In this document: positions 46,322 to 55,999 of the stretch, piece after piece | How the letters are laid out: each line of letters begins with the position of its first letter | How positions within the stretch are numbered: position 1 is the stretch's first letter | Assembly: GCA_963790245.1 (NCBI GenBank) | Contig: CAWBNP010000002.1 | Span: forward strand, 372,001 to 436,000 | Length of the DNA: 64,000 nucleotides | Reading direction: 5' to 3' | Source: JACCVG01 sp963790245 | Lineage (GTDB): Bacteria; Actinomycetota; Thermoleophilia; Solirubrobacterales; Thermoleophilaceae | The notes under the pieces: generated by a model | Seen by the model: the letters and a program-made list of their open reading frames with translations, nothing else | The model's database searches: none | Told to the model about the DNA's origin: nothing | Program-made: the position numbers and the translations under genes

Positions 46322-47334
46322 GGCGCTCGCTGATCCGGGTCGAGGTCCCGTTCCGCGAGCCGTTCGCGACGGCGCGTGGCTCGCTCTCGCAACGGTCGCT
46401 GCTGATCCTGCGACTCGAGAACGAGGACGGGGTGATCGGGGTCGGGGAAGCGGCCCCGCTCCCGGGCTACGACGGTCAGACGATCGAGGACTGCGTCGCG
46501 TTCCTGCGCGGACCCGCCGGCGGCGGCAGTCCCCCACCGGCGGCGCTCGCCTGCCTGGAGTTGGCCGAGCTCGACCTGCGAGGTCGGAGTGAGGGTCTAC
46601 CGGCGCTGGGCGCCGAGGGCTCGCCGATCGCGGTCAACCTGACCATCCCGGCCGCCCCGCCGGGCCGGGCCGCCGAGCTCGCGGCCGCCGGCGCGGCCGC
46701 CGGCTACCAGCACTTCAAGGTCAAGGTCGGGCTCGCCGACGACGAGCAGCGGCTGGCGGCCGTGCGCGGGGCGGTCGGTCCCGGTCCCGCCCTTCGCGTC
46801 GACGCCAACGGGGCCTGGACGGTTGCCGAGGCGGTGCGCGCGATCGAGGCAATCGAGCATCACCGCCTCGAGTTCGTCGAGCAGCCCTGCGCGACACTGC
46901 CCGAGCTCGCAGAGCTGCGCGGTCGCATCTCCGTGCCGATCGCGGCGGACGAATCGATCCGAGGCGCCGCGGACGTGCGCGGGGCGGCGAACCGCGACGC
47001 ATGCGACCTCGTCTGCATCAAGCTCTCGACCTGCGGGGGTCCGGAGGCGGCCGTCGAAGCGCTGAGGGAAGCCGAGCGCGCGGCACTCGGGGCCTATCTC
47101 TCGAGCACGCTGGACGGACCATGGGGGATCTCCGCCGGCCTGCGGCTCGCCGCGACCCAGCGAGTGACGACCGCATCCGGCCTCGCGACGCTGAACCTGT
47201 TCTCGGGTCCGCTTGCAGCTGCACTCACTGGCGCTCGAGGCGGCCAGATCTCCGTTCCCGCTGGCGCCGGGCTCGGGATCGCCCTCGATCCGCTCGACCT
47301 ACCCGAAGCGAGCGTCGAGGAACTCGAGGATTGA
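46318..47334 (+). CDS. menC: o-Succinylbenzoate synthase
   Basis: 338 aa if it starts at CTG 46318-46320, overlapping the menA stop as CTGA; the first canonical start (GTG 46432) would remove conserved residues (VEVPFREPFATARGSLSQRSLLILRLE). Enolase-superfamily catalytic residues are present: the KxK pair in HFKVKVG, Asp in RVDANGAW, Glu in EFVEQPC, the ADES metal ligand region and the second lysine in CIKLS. The gene ends inside the convergent menH (36-bp overlap). Confidence 0.9.
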   Translation: MRRSLIRVEVPFREPFATARGSLSQRSLLILRLENEDGVIGVGEAAPLPGYDGQTIEDCVAFLRGPAGGGSPPPAALACLELAELDLRGRSEGLPALGAEGSPIAVNLTIPAAPPGRAAELAAAGAAAGYQHFKVKVGLADDEQRLAAVRGAVGPGPALRVDANGAWTVAEAVRAIEAIEHHRLEFVEQPCATLPELAELRGRISVPIAADESIRGAADVRGAANRDACDLVCIKLSTCGGPEAAVEALREAERAALGAYLSSTLDGPWGISAGLRLAATQRVTTASGLATLNLFSGPLAAALTGARGGQISVPAGAGLGIALDPLDLPEASVEELED

Positions 47335-48018
47335 GCTCGCCGTCTCGGCCGGACGCTCCAGCTGGGGAGCATGCCCCGCCGCGGCGATCGAGACCGACTG
47401 ACCGTCGGGGACCGCTGCCGCCAGCCGCGCGGCGTGTGCGAGGTAGGCGGTGTCGAGCTCACCCACCAGGGCGAGGACGGGGATCTGAAGGTCGCCGAGC
47501 CGGTCCCACACGGGCTCCATCGCACCCTGCCCGGCCGAACGCAGCAGCGTCGCGAGCTCCACTGGGTCGTGCGCCAATCGCCCAGCCCGCTGACGGTCGA
47601 CGAGGTCCGAGGACTGGGTCGCGAAGATCGGCTGACGCTCCCACCGCTCGACGATCGTCTCGATTGGCTGGGTCTCGATCCAGTCGGCGAACGCGCGATC
47701 GGCCGCGAGTCGACGAGCGCGTTCGGCCGGGTCGGTGATGCCCGCACCGGCCCCGATCGTGATCAGGCCGCGGAACGCTCGCGGCGCGGCCAGAACGGCG
47801 CCCAGCGCGAGCCGCCCGCCGAGCGAATACCCGGCGAGCACCGCATCGCGACCCGCCGTGGCAACCTCGTCGACCCGCCCCGCGAGCGTCGCGCTACGCG
47901 GATCCAGGCAGATGCTCCGGTACCGTTCGCCGACGATCTCGGCCACCGGACGCCAAGCTTCGCCCCGCTGCATGAAGCCGGGGATGAACAGGACCGTGGG
48001 CTGCTCGGCGATGTTCAC
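47299..48018 (-). CDS. menH: Alpha/beta hydrolase, SHCHC synthase-like
   Basis: 239 aa from GTG 48016-48018; a longer upstream frame lies antisense to menD and is ignored. Features are LFIPGFMQRGEAWRPVAE, the nucleophile elbow GYSLGGRLALGAVLAAP, an Asp in VGELDTAYLAH, and His in AAAGHAPQLERP. MenH eliminates pyruvate from SEPHCHC. The assignment rests on its place between menC and menD and on the GYSLGGR motif; generic hydrolase is the alternative. Its start is only 6 nt from the divergent menD start. Confidence 0.8.
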   Translation of the reverse strand: MNIAEQPTVLFIPGFMQRGEAWRPVAEIVGERYRSICLDPRSATLAGRVDEVATAGRDAVLAGYSLGGRLALGAVLAAPRAFRGLITIGAGAGITDPAERARRLAADRAFADWIETQPIETIVERWERQPIFATQSSDLVDRQRAGRLAHDPVELATLLRSAGQGAMEPVWDRLGDLQIPVLALVGELDTAYLAHAARLAAAVPDGQSVSIAAAGHAPQLERPAETASSILEFLDARFG

Positions 48019-48024
48019 AGCGTG

Positions 48025-49741
48025 ATGATCCCAACCAACCGAACCATTGCTCCGATCCAGGCGATGGTCGACGAGTTTGCTCGCTGCGGAGTGACCGACG
48101 CCGTCTGCTCTCCCGGGTCGCGAAACGCGCCGATCCTGCTCGCGCTCGAGGGCGAGCCGGCGATCGAGGCCCACTCGGTCCTCGACGAGCGCAGCGCGGG
48201 CTTCGTCGCGGTCGGCCTCGCACGTGCGTCGGGCCGCCCTGTACTCGTCACCTGCACCTCCGGAACGGCGGCGGCGAACCTGCTGCCGGCCGTCGTCGAG
48301 GCCGATCAGGCAGCCGTCCCGCTGATCGTCCTGACCGCGGACCGGCCGCCCGAGCTGCGCGACGTCGGCGCCGGACAGGCGATCGATCAGATCAAGCTCT
48401 ACGGCGACGCGGTTCGGTGGTTTGTGGAGATCGGCTCTCACGAGCCCGGACGAACGACCGCCACACACCACCGCGCGCTGGCGTGCCGAGCCGTGGCCGA
48501 GGCGGCCGCCGGCCGCGCCGGACCCGTTCACTTGAATCTCCCGCTGCGCGAGCCGCTCGACGCTGCCCCCGAGCCGCTCGACGCCGCTGACTGGGGCGGC
48601 CGTCCTGACGGGCGGCCCTGGACTCGATCAGCCCAACCCGCGCGCCACCCGGACCCGGCGCTGATCGAGGCGGTCGCCGAACAGTTGTCCGGCTCGCGCG
48701 GTGCAGATCGTCTGCGGCGAGGGCGTCGCGGGCGTCCGCAACGAGGTCGCCGCGCTCGCCAGTGCACTCGGTTGGCCGCTGCTCGCCGATCCGCTATCGG
48801 GCCTGCGCTGCGGCCCTCACGACCGCTCACACGTCGTCTGCCACTACGACGGCCTGCTCCGCCATCACGGTTTCGTGGCCGGAACGGCGCACCGAGTTGG
48901 TCCTGCGCTTCGGGGAGACGCCGACCTCCAAGCCGCTGCGCGCCTGGCTCACCGCTCGCCGGCAGGTCGTCATCGATCCGGGCGGTCGCTGGCATGAGCC
49001 GACGCGCACGGCCGAGCTGATGGTCGGTGCAGACCCCGGCGTGTTCGCGGCGGCGCTGATGGAGCTCATGACGACAGCGCCGGACCCGGGCTGGATCGAG
49101 GCCTGGAAGACAGCCGACGGGGTCGTCCCCGAAGCTCTTGCCGCCGTCCCGGCTGTCGAGCCGCGGACGGCCCGGGCGCTGCGGCACGGCGCTCGCCGAT
49201 GGAGACACTCTCTGGGTCAGCTCGTCGATGCCGATCCGCGACGTCGAGGCCTTCTTCCCGTCGCTGCCCGCCGACGCGAGAGTCCTCGTCGAACCGCGGC
49301 GCCAACGGCATCGACGGGGTGGTCTCCTCGGCCGCGGGCGCGGCGTTGGCGACGGCCGGCCGCACCTTCCTGCTGATCGGTGAGCTCGCGCTGATCCACG
49401 ACGTCGGCGGACTTGATCACCGCGCGCCGCCTCGGCGCGCAGCTGACGATCGTCTGCATCGACAACGGCGGCGGCGGGATCTTCGACTTCCTTCCGGTAG
49501 CGACCGGGCCCCCGCCGGGCTACGAGCGCTTGCTCGCGACACCCCATGACGTGTCGCTCGACCGACCTCGCGGCGCTCGCAGGGCTCACCCATCGCGTCG
49601 TCACGCCAGGAGGACCTCCCCGCCGCGCTCGCCGACGGAGGCCTGCTCGAGGTTCGGTCCGATCGCGCCGAGAACGTCGCGGCCCACCGGGCGATCGAGG
49701 CGCATGTCGGCGCCGCGCTGGCTCTAGCCGACGAAACGTGA
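48025..49741 (+). pseudogene. menD: SEPHCHC synthase (MenD), frameshifted as sequenced
   Basis: About 570 aa from ATG 48025 (or GTG 48022). The N-terminal thiamine-diphosphate domain is in one frame up to about residue 225: AVCSPGSRNAPILLALEG, DERSAGFVAVGLARASGRPVLVTCTSGTAAANLLPAVVEA, LTADRPPELRDVGAGQAIDQIKLYG. From about 48.7 kb at least five indels follow. Pieces of the middle and ThDP-binding domains (SSSMPIRDVEAFFPS, NRGANGIDGVVSSAAGAAL, the IDNGGGGIFDFLPVA site) continue to TGA 49739-49741. MenD joins isochorismate and 2-oxoglutarate. The breaks look like sequence errors. Confidence 0.85.
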
Positions 49742-49780
49742 TCGATGGTCCGGCCGCGCGTGGCACGACCCCGGCGGGCT

Positions 49781-51243
49781 CTACACCAGGAGCGGTAGCA
49801 GCGCCTGCAGCTTGATCTCGGCCTCGGCGAGCTCCTCGGCTCGGGACCGAGTCGCGAACGATGCCGCAGCCCGGCATACAGGTGCGCCGTCCGGCCGCGC
49901 AGCAGCGCACAGCGGATGGCTACGCAGAACTCGCCGTCCTCGGACGAGGTCGGTCCACCCCACGCCGCCGGCGTACCAGCCGCGATCGAAACCCTCGAGC
50001 TCGGGAATCAGCTCGAGCGCCACGTCGCTGCCGGCTCACCGCCGACCGCCGGAGTCGGGTGTAGGAGGTCGGCGAGCTCGAGTGCCGACATCGACCGCGC
50101 GAGCTGGGCACGGATCGGCGTCGCCAGGTGCTGGACGTTGTGGACCTGGACGAGCGACGGGCTCGTCGGCGGCGGTGACCCAGACGCTGACCGGATCGAG
50201 CGAGCGCTCGATCCGGCGGGCGACGATCGCCTGCTCCTCGCGGTCCTTGGCGCTGCGCAGCAACTGCTCGCCGAGATGATCGTCGACGGACGGGTCGGCG
50301 CTGCGACGGGTGGTGCCGGCGAGCGCCACGGTCTGCGCGCGGGCCCCCTCGCGGCGGACGAGCAGCTCCGGGCTGGCCCCGAGGAAGGTGGTCTCGCCCT
50401 CGCCCACCAGATAGGAGAAGCAGCGCCGGGAACACGCGAGCGCAAGCCGTCGAAGACGGCGCCCGCCTCGAACGGTCGCGGAGCCTCGACCGCGACCTCG
50501 CGGGCCAGCACGACCTTGCTCAACGCCACCGGCGAGGATCCGTTCGATGGCGCGGGCGACCGCGCCCTCGTAGTGGGATGCAGCCGCAACCCCCGAAACC
50601 CTGACGGCCGCGACCGGATCGGGGTCCAGCAACGGCATCGAAGCGACGCGCAGCCCTTCGACACGGGCGAGCAGCCGGTCGAGGTGGACGGCCTCGTCAT
50701 CGCCCGGCTCGACCACCGCGCAGACGGTCATGCGCGCCTCCCCATCCGCCCGCGCGAAAGCGATCTCGGGAAGTACGAGCTGCGCCGGGGCGAGCCCGCG
50801 CCAGTCATTCGAGGACCCGCCGCTGGGCGCGAAGGCGAACCCACCGGTCCAGACCGACCCCGCGTGGGCAGGCGCGTGGCGGTCGCGCGCGGGATCGTCG
50901 ACGAACGCGGACGCGGACAGGGCGCGCGTCCGCTCGAGGAGGTCGGTCAGACGCCCGGCGCCGGTCGACTCGAGCATCCGTGCGCAGCCGAGGCCCGCGA
51001 GCACGAACCCGGAGCGGTCGGGCTGCTCCATGCAGAACCGCCGCTCTCCGGCGTCCGAGGCCGCCGCCAGGACGCACGCCGACAGGTCCAGATCGGCCGG
51101 CACAGGCACCGTGATCGCGGCCAGCGCCGGCGCGCCACGCCGGCCGACCGCGGAGCAGGCGCTCGCCAGTGACCTTCGAGCCGGGCGCGGGTGGCACGGT
51201 CGAGCTCGAACGGACCCGCGCTCTCGCGTGTCCGAAGGCTCAT
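49781..51243 (-). pseudogene. menF: Isochorismate synthase, frameshifted as sequenced
   Basis: About 485 aa when frames are joined, from ATG 51241-51243 (2 nt after the ilvN stop). It belongs to the chorismate-binding enzyme family. Segments include SVWTGGFAFAPSG, the SKVVLAREVAVEA region, FLGASPELLVRREGARAQTVALAGTTRR, HNVQHLATPIRAQL, LHPTPAVGGEPA, GWYAGGVGWTD and VRDSVPSRELAEAEIKLQ in different frames. Isochorismate synthase, rather than the anthranilate or salicylate branch, is supported by menD on the other side. It commits chorismate to menaquinone. Confidence 0.82.
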
Positions 51244-51245
51244 GC

Positions 51246-51803
51246 CTAGGTGGCCGAGCGACCTCGGGCGACGGCGATCTCGCCCGTTCGCACCATCTCG
51301 ATCAGCCCGAGCGGCCGGACCATCTTCTCGAGTGCCGCGATCTTGTCGTCGGTCCCGGTGACCTCGATCGTCAACGACCTACGCGAGACGTCCACGACCG
51401 TACCGCGGAAGATCTCGGCGAACTGCATCACCTGGTCGCGGGCCTGGTCGTCAACCGAGACCTTGAACAGGGCGAGCTCTCGCGCGACCGTGTCCCCGGG
51501 CTCGAGGTCGCGGATCTTGATCACGTTGATCAGCTTGTGGAGCTGCTTGGTGACCTGGTCGATCGGATGCAGGCCGCCGTCGACCGTGAGCGTGACGCGC
51601 GAGATCGCCGGGTCGTCGGTCGGCCCGACCGCGAGGCTCTCGATGTTGAACCCGCGCCGCGCGAACAGCCCGGCGATCCGGGCCAGCACGCCCGGCTTGT
51701 TCTCGACGACGATCGACAGGATGTGCCGCCGCCCGGTCCGGAAGCCGCTCGCGGCCTCCAGATCCTCGAGGTTGAGCACTTCCTTGGTGCCTGGCTCGCC
51801 CAT
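51246..51803 (-). CDS. ilvN: Acetolactate synthase small (regulatory) subunit
   Basis: 185 aa. IlvN activates IlvB and gives valine feedback inhibition. The N-terminal ACT domain reads HILSIVVENKPGVLARIAGLFARRGFNIESLAVGPTDDPAISRVTLTV, followed by QVTKQLHKLINVIKIRDLEPG. The C-terminal half (ALFKVSVDDQARDQVMQFAEIFRGTVVDVSRRSLTIEVTG) matches the second IlvN domain. It begins 3 nt after ilvB and precedes menF by 2 nt. Confidence 0.95.
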   Translation of the reverse strand: MGEPGTKEVLNLEDLEAASGFRTGRRHILSIVVENKPGVLARIAGLFARRGFNIESLAVGPTDDPAISRVTLTVDGGLHPIDQVTKQLHKLINVIKIRDLEPGDTVARELALFKVSVDDQARDQVMQFAEIFRGTVVDVSRRSLTIEVTGTDDKIAALEKMVRPLGLIEMVRTGEIAVARGRSAT

Positions 51804-51806
51804 GTC

Positions 51807-53484
51807 TCAGCCCACCATGTCCCGCGCGGCGGCACCGGCGGGAATCATCGGATAACAGTTCTCTTCCTTTGTGACCTGCACGTCGAGCACGACCGGGCCG
51901 TCGGTCGCGAGCGCCGCGCGCATCTGCTCGACGAGCGTGCCCTTCTCCGTGGCGCGCATCCCCGTCGCCCCGTAGGCCTCGGCGAGCTTGACCCAGTCGG
52001 GCAGCGTGCCCATGTCGACCTGGGAGTAGCGTTTGTCCCAGAACAGCTCCTGCCACTGGCGGACCATCCCGAGGAAGCCGTTGTTCATCAGGAAGACCTT
52101 GACCGGGATCTTCTCGGCCACGCAGGTCGCGAGCTCCTGCGAGTTCATCTGCAACGAGCCGTCGCCGGCGAGGCAGACGACCGTCTCGATCCGGACAGCC
52201 GACCTGCGCCCCGAGCGCGGAGGGCAGTCCGAAGCCCATCGTGCCGAGGCCGCCGGAATTGATCCATTGGCGGGGCCGGCTGAAGTGGTAATACTGCGCC
52301 GCCCACATCTGGTGCTGGCCGACGTCGGAGGTGATGATCGCCTGGCCCTCGGTCGCTTCGTACATCGCCTCGACCATGTACTGGGGCTTGATCTCGGAGT
52401 CGTCCGAGTCGACGTAGCCAAGCGGGTGGCGATCGCGCCATGACTGGACCCGCTCCCACCAGCCGTCGAGCCGCGTCGAGTCGGTCTCCAGCGCTCGATA
52501 CTCGCGAGTCAGCTTGGAGACGATCGACTTCGCGTCACCCACGATCGGGATGTGGGCCGGCACGTTCTTCGAGATCTCCGCCGGGTCGATGTCGATGTGG
52601 ATGAACTTCGCTCGCGGCGCGAACTCCGACAGCTTGCCGGTGATCCGATCGTCAAAGCGCGCGCCGATGCAGCAGATCAGGTCGGCCTCGTCCATCGCGT
52701 AGTTCGCCGCACGGGTGCCGTGCATTCCGAGCATCCCGAGCCATTGGTCGTGCGGGGCAGGAAAGGCACCGAGCCCCATCAGCGTGCAGGTGACCGGGAA
52801 ACGGTCCGACGCGCAGAGCTCGCGCAGCTCCTCGGCGCCGTCGGCGTTGACCACGCCTCCACCTGCGTAGATCACCGGCCGGCGTGCGTTGGCCAGCGCC
52901 TTGGCAGCCAGCCGGATCTGCTTGACGTTGCCGTCGGTCGTCGGACGGTAGCCCGGCAGCGCGATCGCGTCGCTGGGCTCGTAGTTGATCTCGGCGCGCG
53001 AGAGGTCCTGCGGGATGTCGACCAGCACCGGGCCGGGACGGCCCGTCCGTGCGATGTGGAACGCCTCGTGGATCCGGTCGGGGATCTCGCGCGGGTCCGC
53101 GATCTGGAAGGAGTGCTTGACGATCGGCAGCGTGATGCCGGTGATGTCGGCTTCCTGGAAGCCGTCGGTACCCATCAGGTCGGTCCGCACCTGGCCGGTC
53201 AGGAAGACGGTCGGGACCGAATCCATGACGGCGTCGGCGATCGCGGTGACGAGATTGGTGGCACCCGGTCCGGAGGTGCCGAGCGCGACTCCCACCCGGC
53301 CGGTCGCCTTGGCGTAGCCCTCGGCCGCGTGGCCCCCGCCCTGCTCGTGGCGGCAGAGGACGTGGCGGATGCCGGCGTCATAGAGCGCGTCGTAGGTCGG
53401 GAGGTTCGCGCCCCCGGGGATGCCGAAGACGACATCGACGCCCTCGGCCTTGAGGCTTTCCATGATGGCGTCGACTGCTCTCAT
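51807..53484 (-). CDS. ilvB: Acetolactate synthase large subunit (one frameshift)
   Basis: About 559 aa. IlvB is a ThDP/FAD enzyme condensing two pyruvates, or pyruvate with 2-oxobutyrate. The activating Glu lies in HEQGGGHAAEGYAKATGRVG. VFLTGQVRTDLMGTDGFQEADI and GMHGTRAANYAMDEADL are seen. The ThDP motif GDGSLQMNSQELAT with MNNGFLGMVRQWQELFW closes the C-terminal domain. One extra base near 52192 shifts the frame after VGCPD; similarity resumes at ETVVCLAGDG. A GGAAGGAG ribosome-binding site precedes the ATG. I found no Ile/Val-rich leader peptide in the 76 bp upstream. Confidence 0.94.
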
Positions 53485-53560
53485 CGGTACGGCTCCTTCC
53501 GGGTCGGATTGGCGGGTGCTCTGCTGCCGGATCGCGGCAGCGGCCCCCGAGCACGGAATC

Positions 53561-53827
53561 TTAGCGCGGCGCGAGCGTCTGCTCTGGGAAGGAAAGATCC
53601 TCCCCGCAGCTGAAGCAGACCTGGTTGGTAAGCGGCAGGACCCTTCCGCAGCCCTCGCATTCGCGCCGCGCCTCGTCGCGCTCGAACCGGTACAGGAACG
53701 CCGCCAGAATCCCGATCAGCGGCAGGCAGAAGCCGATCAGGAACCAGAGCAGCGCAGAGCTGCCCTTCCAGCGGCCGACGATTGCCGCTGAGAGCCCGCT
53801 GGTAAAGAGGATCAGGAAGAGCTCCAC
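53561..53827 (-). CDS. Small membrane protein with zinc-ribbon-like tail
   Basis: 88 aa. Two hydrophobic segments (FLILFTSGLSAAIVG, and ALLWFLIGFCLPLIGILAAFLYRF) are followed by a CxxC...CxxC zinc ribbon (CEGCGRVLPLTNQVCFSCGEDL). Such proteins are common in actinobacteria and have no assigned role. It lies upstream of ilvB on the same strand. Confidence 0.7.
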   Translation of the reverse strand: MELFLILFTSGLSAAIVGRWKGSSALLWFLIGFCLPLIGILAAFLYRFERDEARRECEGCGRVLPLTNQVCFSCGEDLSFPEQTLAPR

Positions 53828-53836
53828 GATGTACCC

Positions 53837-54007
53837 CTAGAGGACGCGGATCGCCCAGATGATGGCGATCGCCGCGACGACGCCGACCACCAGCCAGAGC
53901 AACGTGCTGACGAGCCCGAGCGCGAGCTTGAAGAGCAGGTACGCGGCGGCGACGAGAACCGTGACCGCGACCGCTTTCCGCCCGACCGTTGCAATCGATG
54001 CGCCCAT
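53837..54007 (-). CDS. Hypothetical small membrane protein
   Basis: 56 aa from ATG 54005-54007. Almost the whole sequence is hydrophobic, with two helices (AVAVTVLVAAAYLLFKLALGL and TLLWLVVGVVAAIAIIWAI). A longer frame upstream is not protein-like. It lies 9 nt before the zinc-ribbon protein gene, so both may be in one transcript. Confidence 0.55.
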   Translation of the reverse strand: MGASIATVGRKAVAVTVLVAAAYLLFKLALGLVSTLLWLVVGVVAAIAIIWAIRVL

Positions 54008-54095
54008 GCAGTCGATTCTCGCAGACCCCACCGGGGTCCGGCGCACGCGACGCTCGTTCCCGGGCACGAGTTCTTGCGCCAGACCCGGCCGAGCG

Positions 54096-55043
54096 TCAGA
54101 GCAACATCGGCGAGCGGGAAGGCACGTATCGGTCGAGACCGGGGATCGGCTCTGTGCACATGATCCACGAGGAAGCCTCAACCAGAAACCCGAGGCCGCG
54201 CAGGCGACGCAGCACCCACCAGGCGATCGTCGTCAGGTGGAGCACGAGGTGTTCGGGCCGCTGCGTGTTGGCGATCCGGTCGAGCGCTGCGAGCACAACC
54301 GGGACGAGGTGCTGGGGCTCGGCGCCGACCGCGGGGCCGACCTCCCCCGAGGCGCTGACCCAGCAGAGGCCGCTCGGCTCACCGCTCTGGGCGTTGATCA
54401 GGGCCAGACACGAGCGATCGCGGCCGAGGAAGTCGTGCAGGCCCGGCCGTTCGTGGCCGAGCGCCAAGGGCTCCAACCGGTTCCACGCCTCGACCGCCCG
54501 CCCGTGCTCGAGCACGCTGACGGTGTCCGGCTCGACGTCCTCGAGCTCCTGGGCGCGCCGCTCCACGTAGGCGTCGGAGCTCTGGCGCAGCCGCCAGCGT
54601 CCGGCGACAGGCATCGCGCCGTAAGAGGTGAACAGCGCGAGCGATGCGGCCGAGCCGCCGGCGACGGCGATCCGGCCGACCTCGGCGGTCGGGTCTCCGG
54701 GCCAGCAGCGCTCGAGCAATCCGCCGGCGATCCCGAGACCGTGATGGGCCGGCGAGACCTCGAGTTCGGTGACCTCCTCGATGCGGCCGAACCGAACGAC
54801 GCGCGCGTAGCCCGCGAGCTCGCCCTCGCGCTCGCAGAGCCAATAGGCCCCGTCGGGCTGGGCGGCCATGAATTGGATGAACGGCCTCGCGGAGGGCCAG
54901 TCGGGCCTCGGGTCGACGGCACGCTCGTCCGCGGGGCGCAGCTCGAACGTCGCGCGCAGATCGCGCGCGGTGCCTTCGCGGAAGCGCAGTCCGCCGCCCG
55001 AGCGCTCGGCAACCACGCCGCAGCCCGCTACCGGCGCTCGCAA
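54096..55043 (-). CDS. GNAT-family N-acetyltransferase
   Basis: 315 aa. The first half contains a GNAT fold: LRFREGTARDLRATFELRPA, WLCEREGELAGYARVVRFGRIEEVTELEVSPAHHGLGIAGGLLERC with the acetyl-CoA loop as HHGLGIAG, then ASLALFTSYGAMPVAGRWRL. The second half (about 170-315) looks like a degenerate second GNAT domain. The substrate is unknown. It overlaps the upstream hypothetical gene by 16 nt; a GTG about ten codons downstream is an alternative start. Confidence 0.75.
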   Translation of the reverse strand: MRAPVAGCGVVAERSGGGLRFREGTARDLRATFELRPADERAVDPRPDWPSARPFIQFMAAQPDGAYWLCEREGELAGYARVVRFGRIEEVTELEVSPAHHGLGIAGGLLERCWPGDPTAEVGRIAVAGGSAASLALFTSYGAMPVAGRWRLRQSSDAYVERRAQELEDVEPDTVSVLEHGRAVEAWNRLEPLALGHERPGLHDFLGRDRSCLALINAQSGEPSGLCWVSASGEVGPAVGAEPQHLVPVVLAALDRIANTQRPEHLVLHLTTIAWWVLRRLRGLGFLVEASSWIMCTEPIPGLDRYVPSRSPMLL

Positions 55044-55708
55044 CGAGCCGCGCTCGCCGCGGCGCGGATCGCGGGGCGCATCTCGACGCTCACGCGACGT
55101 CGCAGCCGCCAGACGGCGCCCGAAAACGCGTTGTTGGCGACGGTCGCGAACCCGATCTCGTCAGAGCGCAATGCAAGCAGTAAATGGGCGACGCGATCGG
55201 ACGGTGGCAGCTCGGGATCAGGAACGCCGACGCAAAAACAGTGGACGCGCCGGCCGCCGGGTGGGAAGAGGACGGCGCCCTTCTCACCGACCAACCAGGT
55301 CCCGAGCTCGCCGCGCTCAAGTGCCAGGCCCGAAGAGCGCTGAAGGTCGCGCTCCTGATGACCGAGCAGGTCGCCGAGCAGCCCTTGCGCGACTCGCTCG
55401 GGCCCGCCGGAATCGGATTCGGCCCTGCGCCGCGGACGGGCGACGTTGGCCCCGCGAAAGGCATAGAGCTCAGGAATGATCCAAGCGTGCGCGAGCGCCG
55501 CGAGCGCGACCGGCGCCGAGAGCGGCTCGAGTGCAATCAGGACCCCGGACACGCCGACGAACGGAACCGTCTGGAGCGTCGTCCAGGCGGTCCAGATCCG
55601 CCCGCTGCGGCGCAGCGCCGCAGCGTCGGTCGGAGCGCGCCAGTGGACGGCGCCCAACTCCGGCAGCGGCTCCCCGCGCTGTGCGGCGACGGGCTCGACG
55701 GCGCTCAA
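55028..55708 (-). CDS. Hypothetical membrane-associated protein
   Basis: 226 aa. Two hydrophobic segments near residues 40-80 (TVPFVGVSGVLIALEPL, APVALAALAHAWIIPEL) are followed by RGANVARPRRR and a soluble C-terminal domain (DLLGHQERDLQRSSGLALERGELGTWLVGEKGAVLFPPGG and onward). I do not recognise the family. It is 7 nt downstream of the small protein gene at 55716. Confidence 0.55.
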   Translation of the reverse strand: MSAVEPVAAQRGEPLPELGAVHWRAPTDAAALRRSGRIWTAWTTLQTVPFVGVSGVLIALEPLSAPVALAALAHAWIIPELYAFRGANVARPRRRAESDSGGPERVAQGLLGDLLGHQERDLQRSSGLALERGELGTWLVGEKGAVLFPPGGRRVHCFCVGVPDPELPPSDRVAHLLLALRSDEIGFATVANNAFSGAVWRLRRRVSVEMRPAIRAAASAARCERR

Positions 55709-55715
55709 GGTCAGG

Positions 55716-55973
55716 TCAGCCGCCGGCGATCGGACGGCGCAGCAGAACCAGCTCGGCGTCGGCCGGGAGCGTCCTCACCTGCGTCGCCTTGCCGGCCCCG
55801 TGGTCGACGACGCCGATGTAGCCCTGATCCAGTTCCTCCAGGAACGCGGCGCAGGCGAGGTCGAAGGACTCGTCCGCGGCGCTCCACTCCGCAAGCGTCG
55901 TGTGACCGGTGGAATCCATGCGAACCAGTCGTGCCATCTGCTGCTCCAATCGCTGGTGGTGGTCTCCGGTCAT
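55716..55973 (-). CDS. Hypothetical small soluble protein
   Basis: 85 aa without membrane segments, acidic in the middle (AADESFDLACAAFLEELDQGYIGVVDHGAGKATQVRTLP). It lies between gatB and the hypothetical membrane protein gene on the same strand. Codon usage and reading-frame integrity suggest a real gene. Family not recognised. Confidence 0.55.
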   Translation of the reverse strand: MTGDHHQRLEQQMARLVRMDSTGHTTLAEWSAADESFDLACAAFLEELDQGYIGVVDHGAGKATQVRTLPADAELVLLRRPIAGG

Positions 55974-55999
55974 TGTACGCGGGCCCTGAACGGCTTCGG

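Noticed and set aside
53485..53560. Ile/Val/Leu leader peptide before ilvB
   Set aside because: No short frame rich in branched-chain codons exists in the 76-bp gap.
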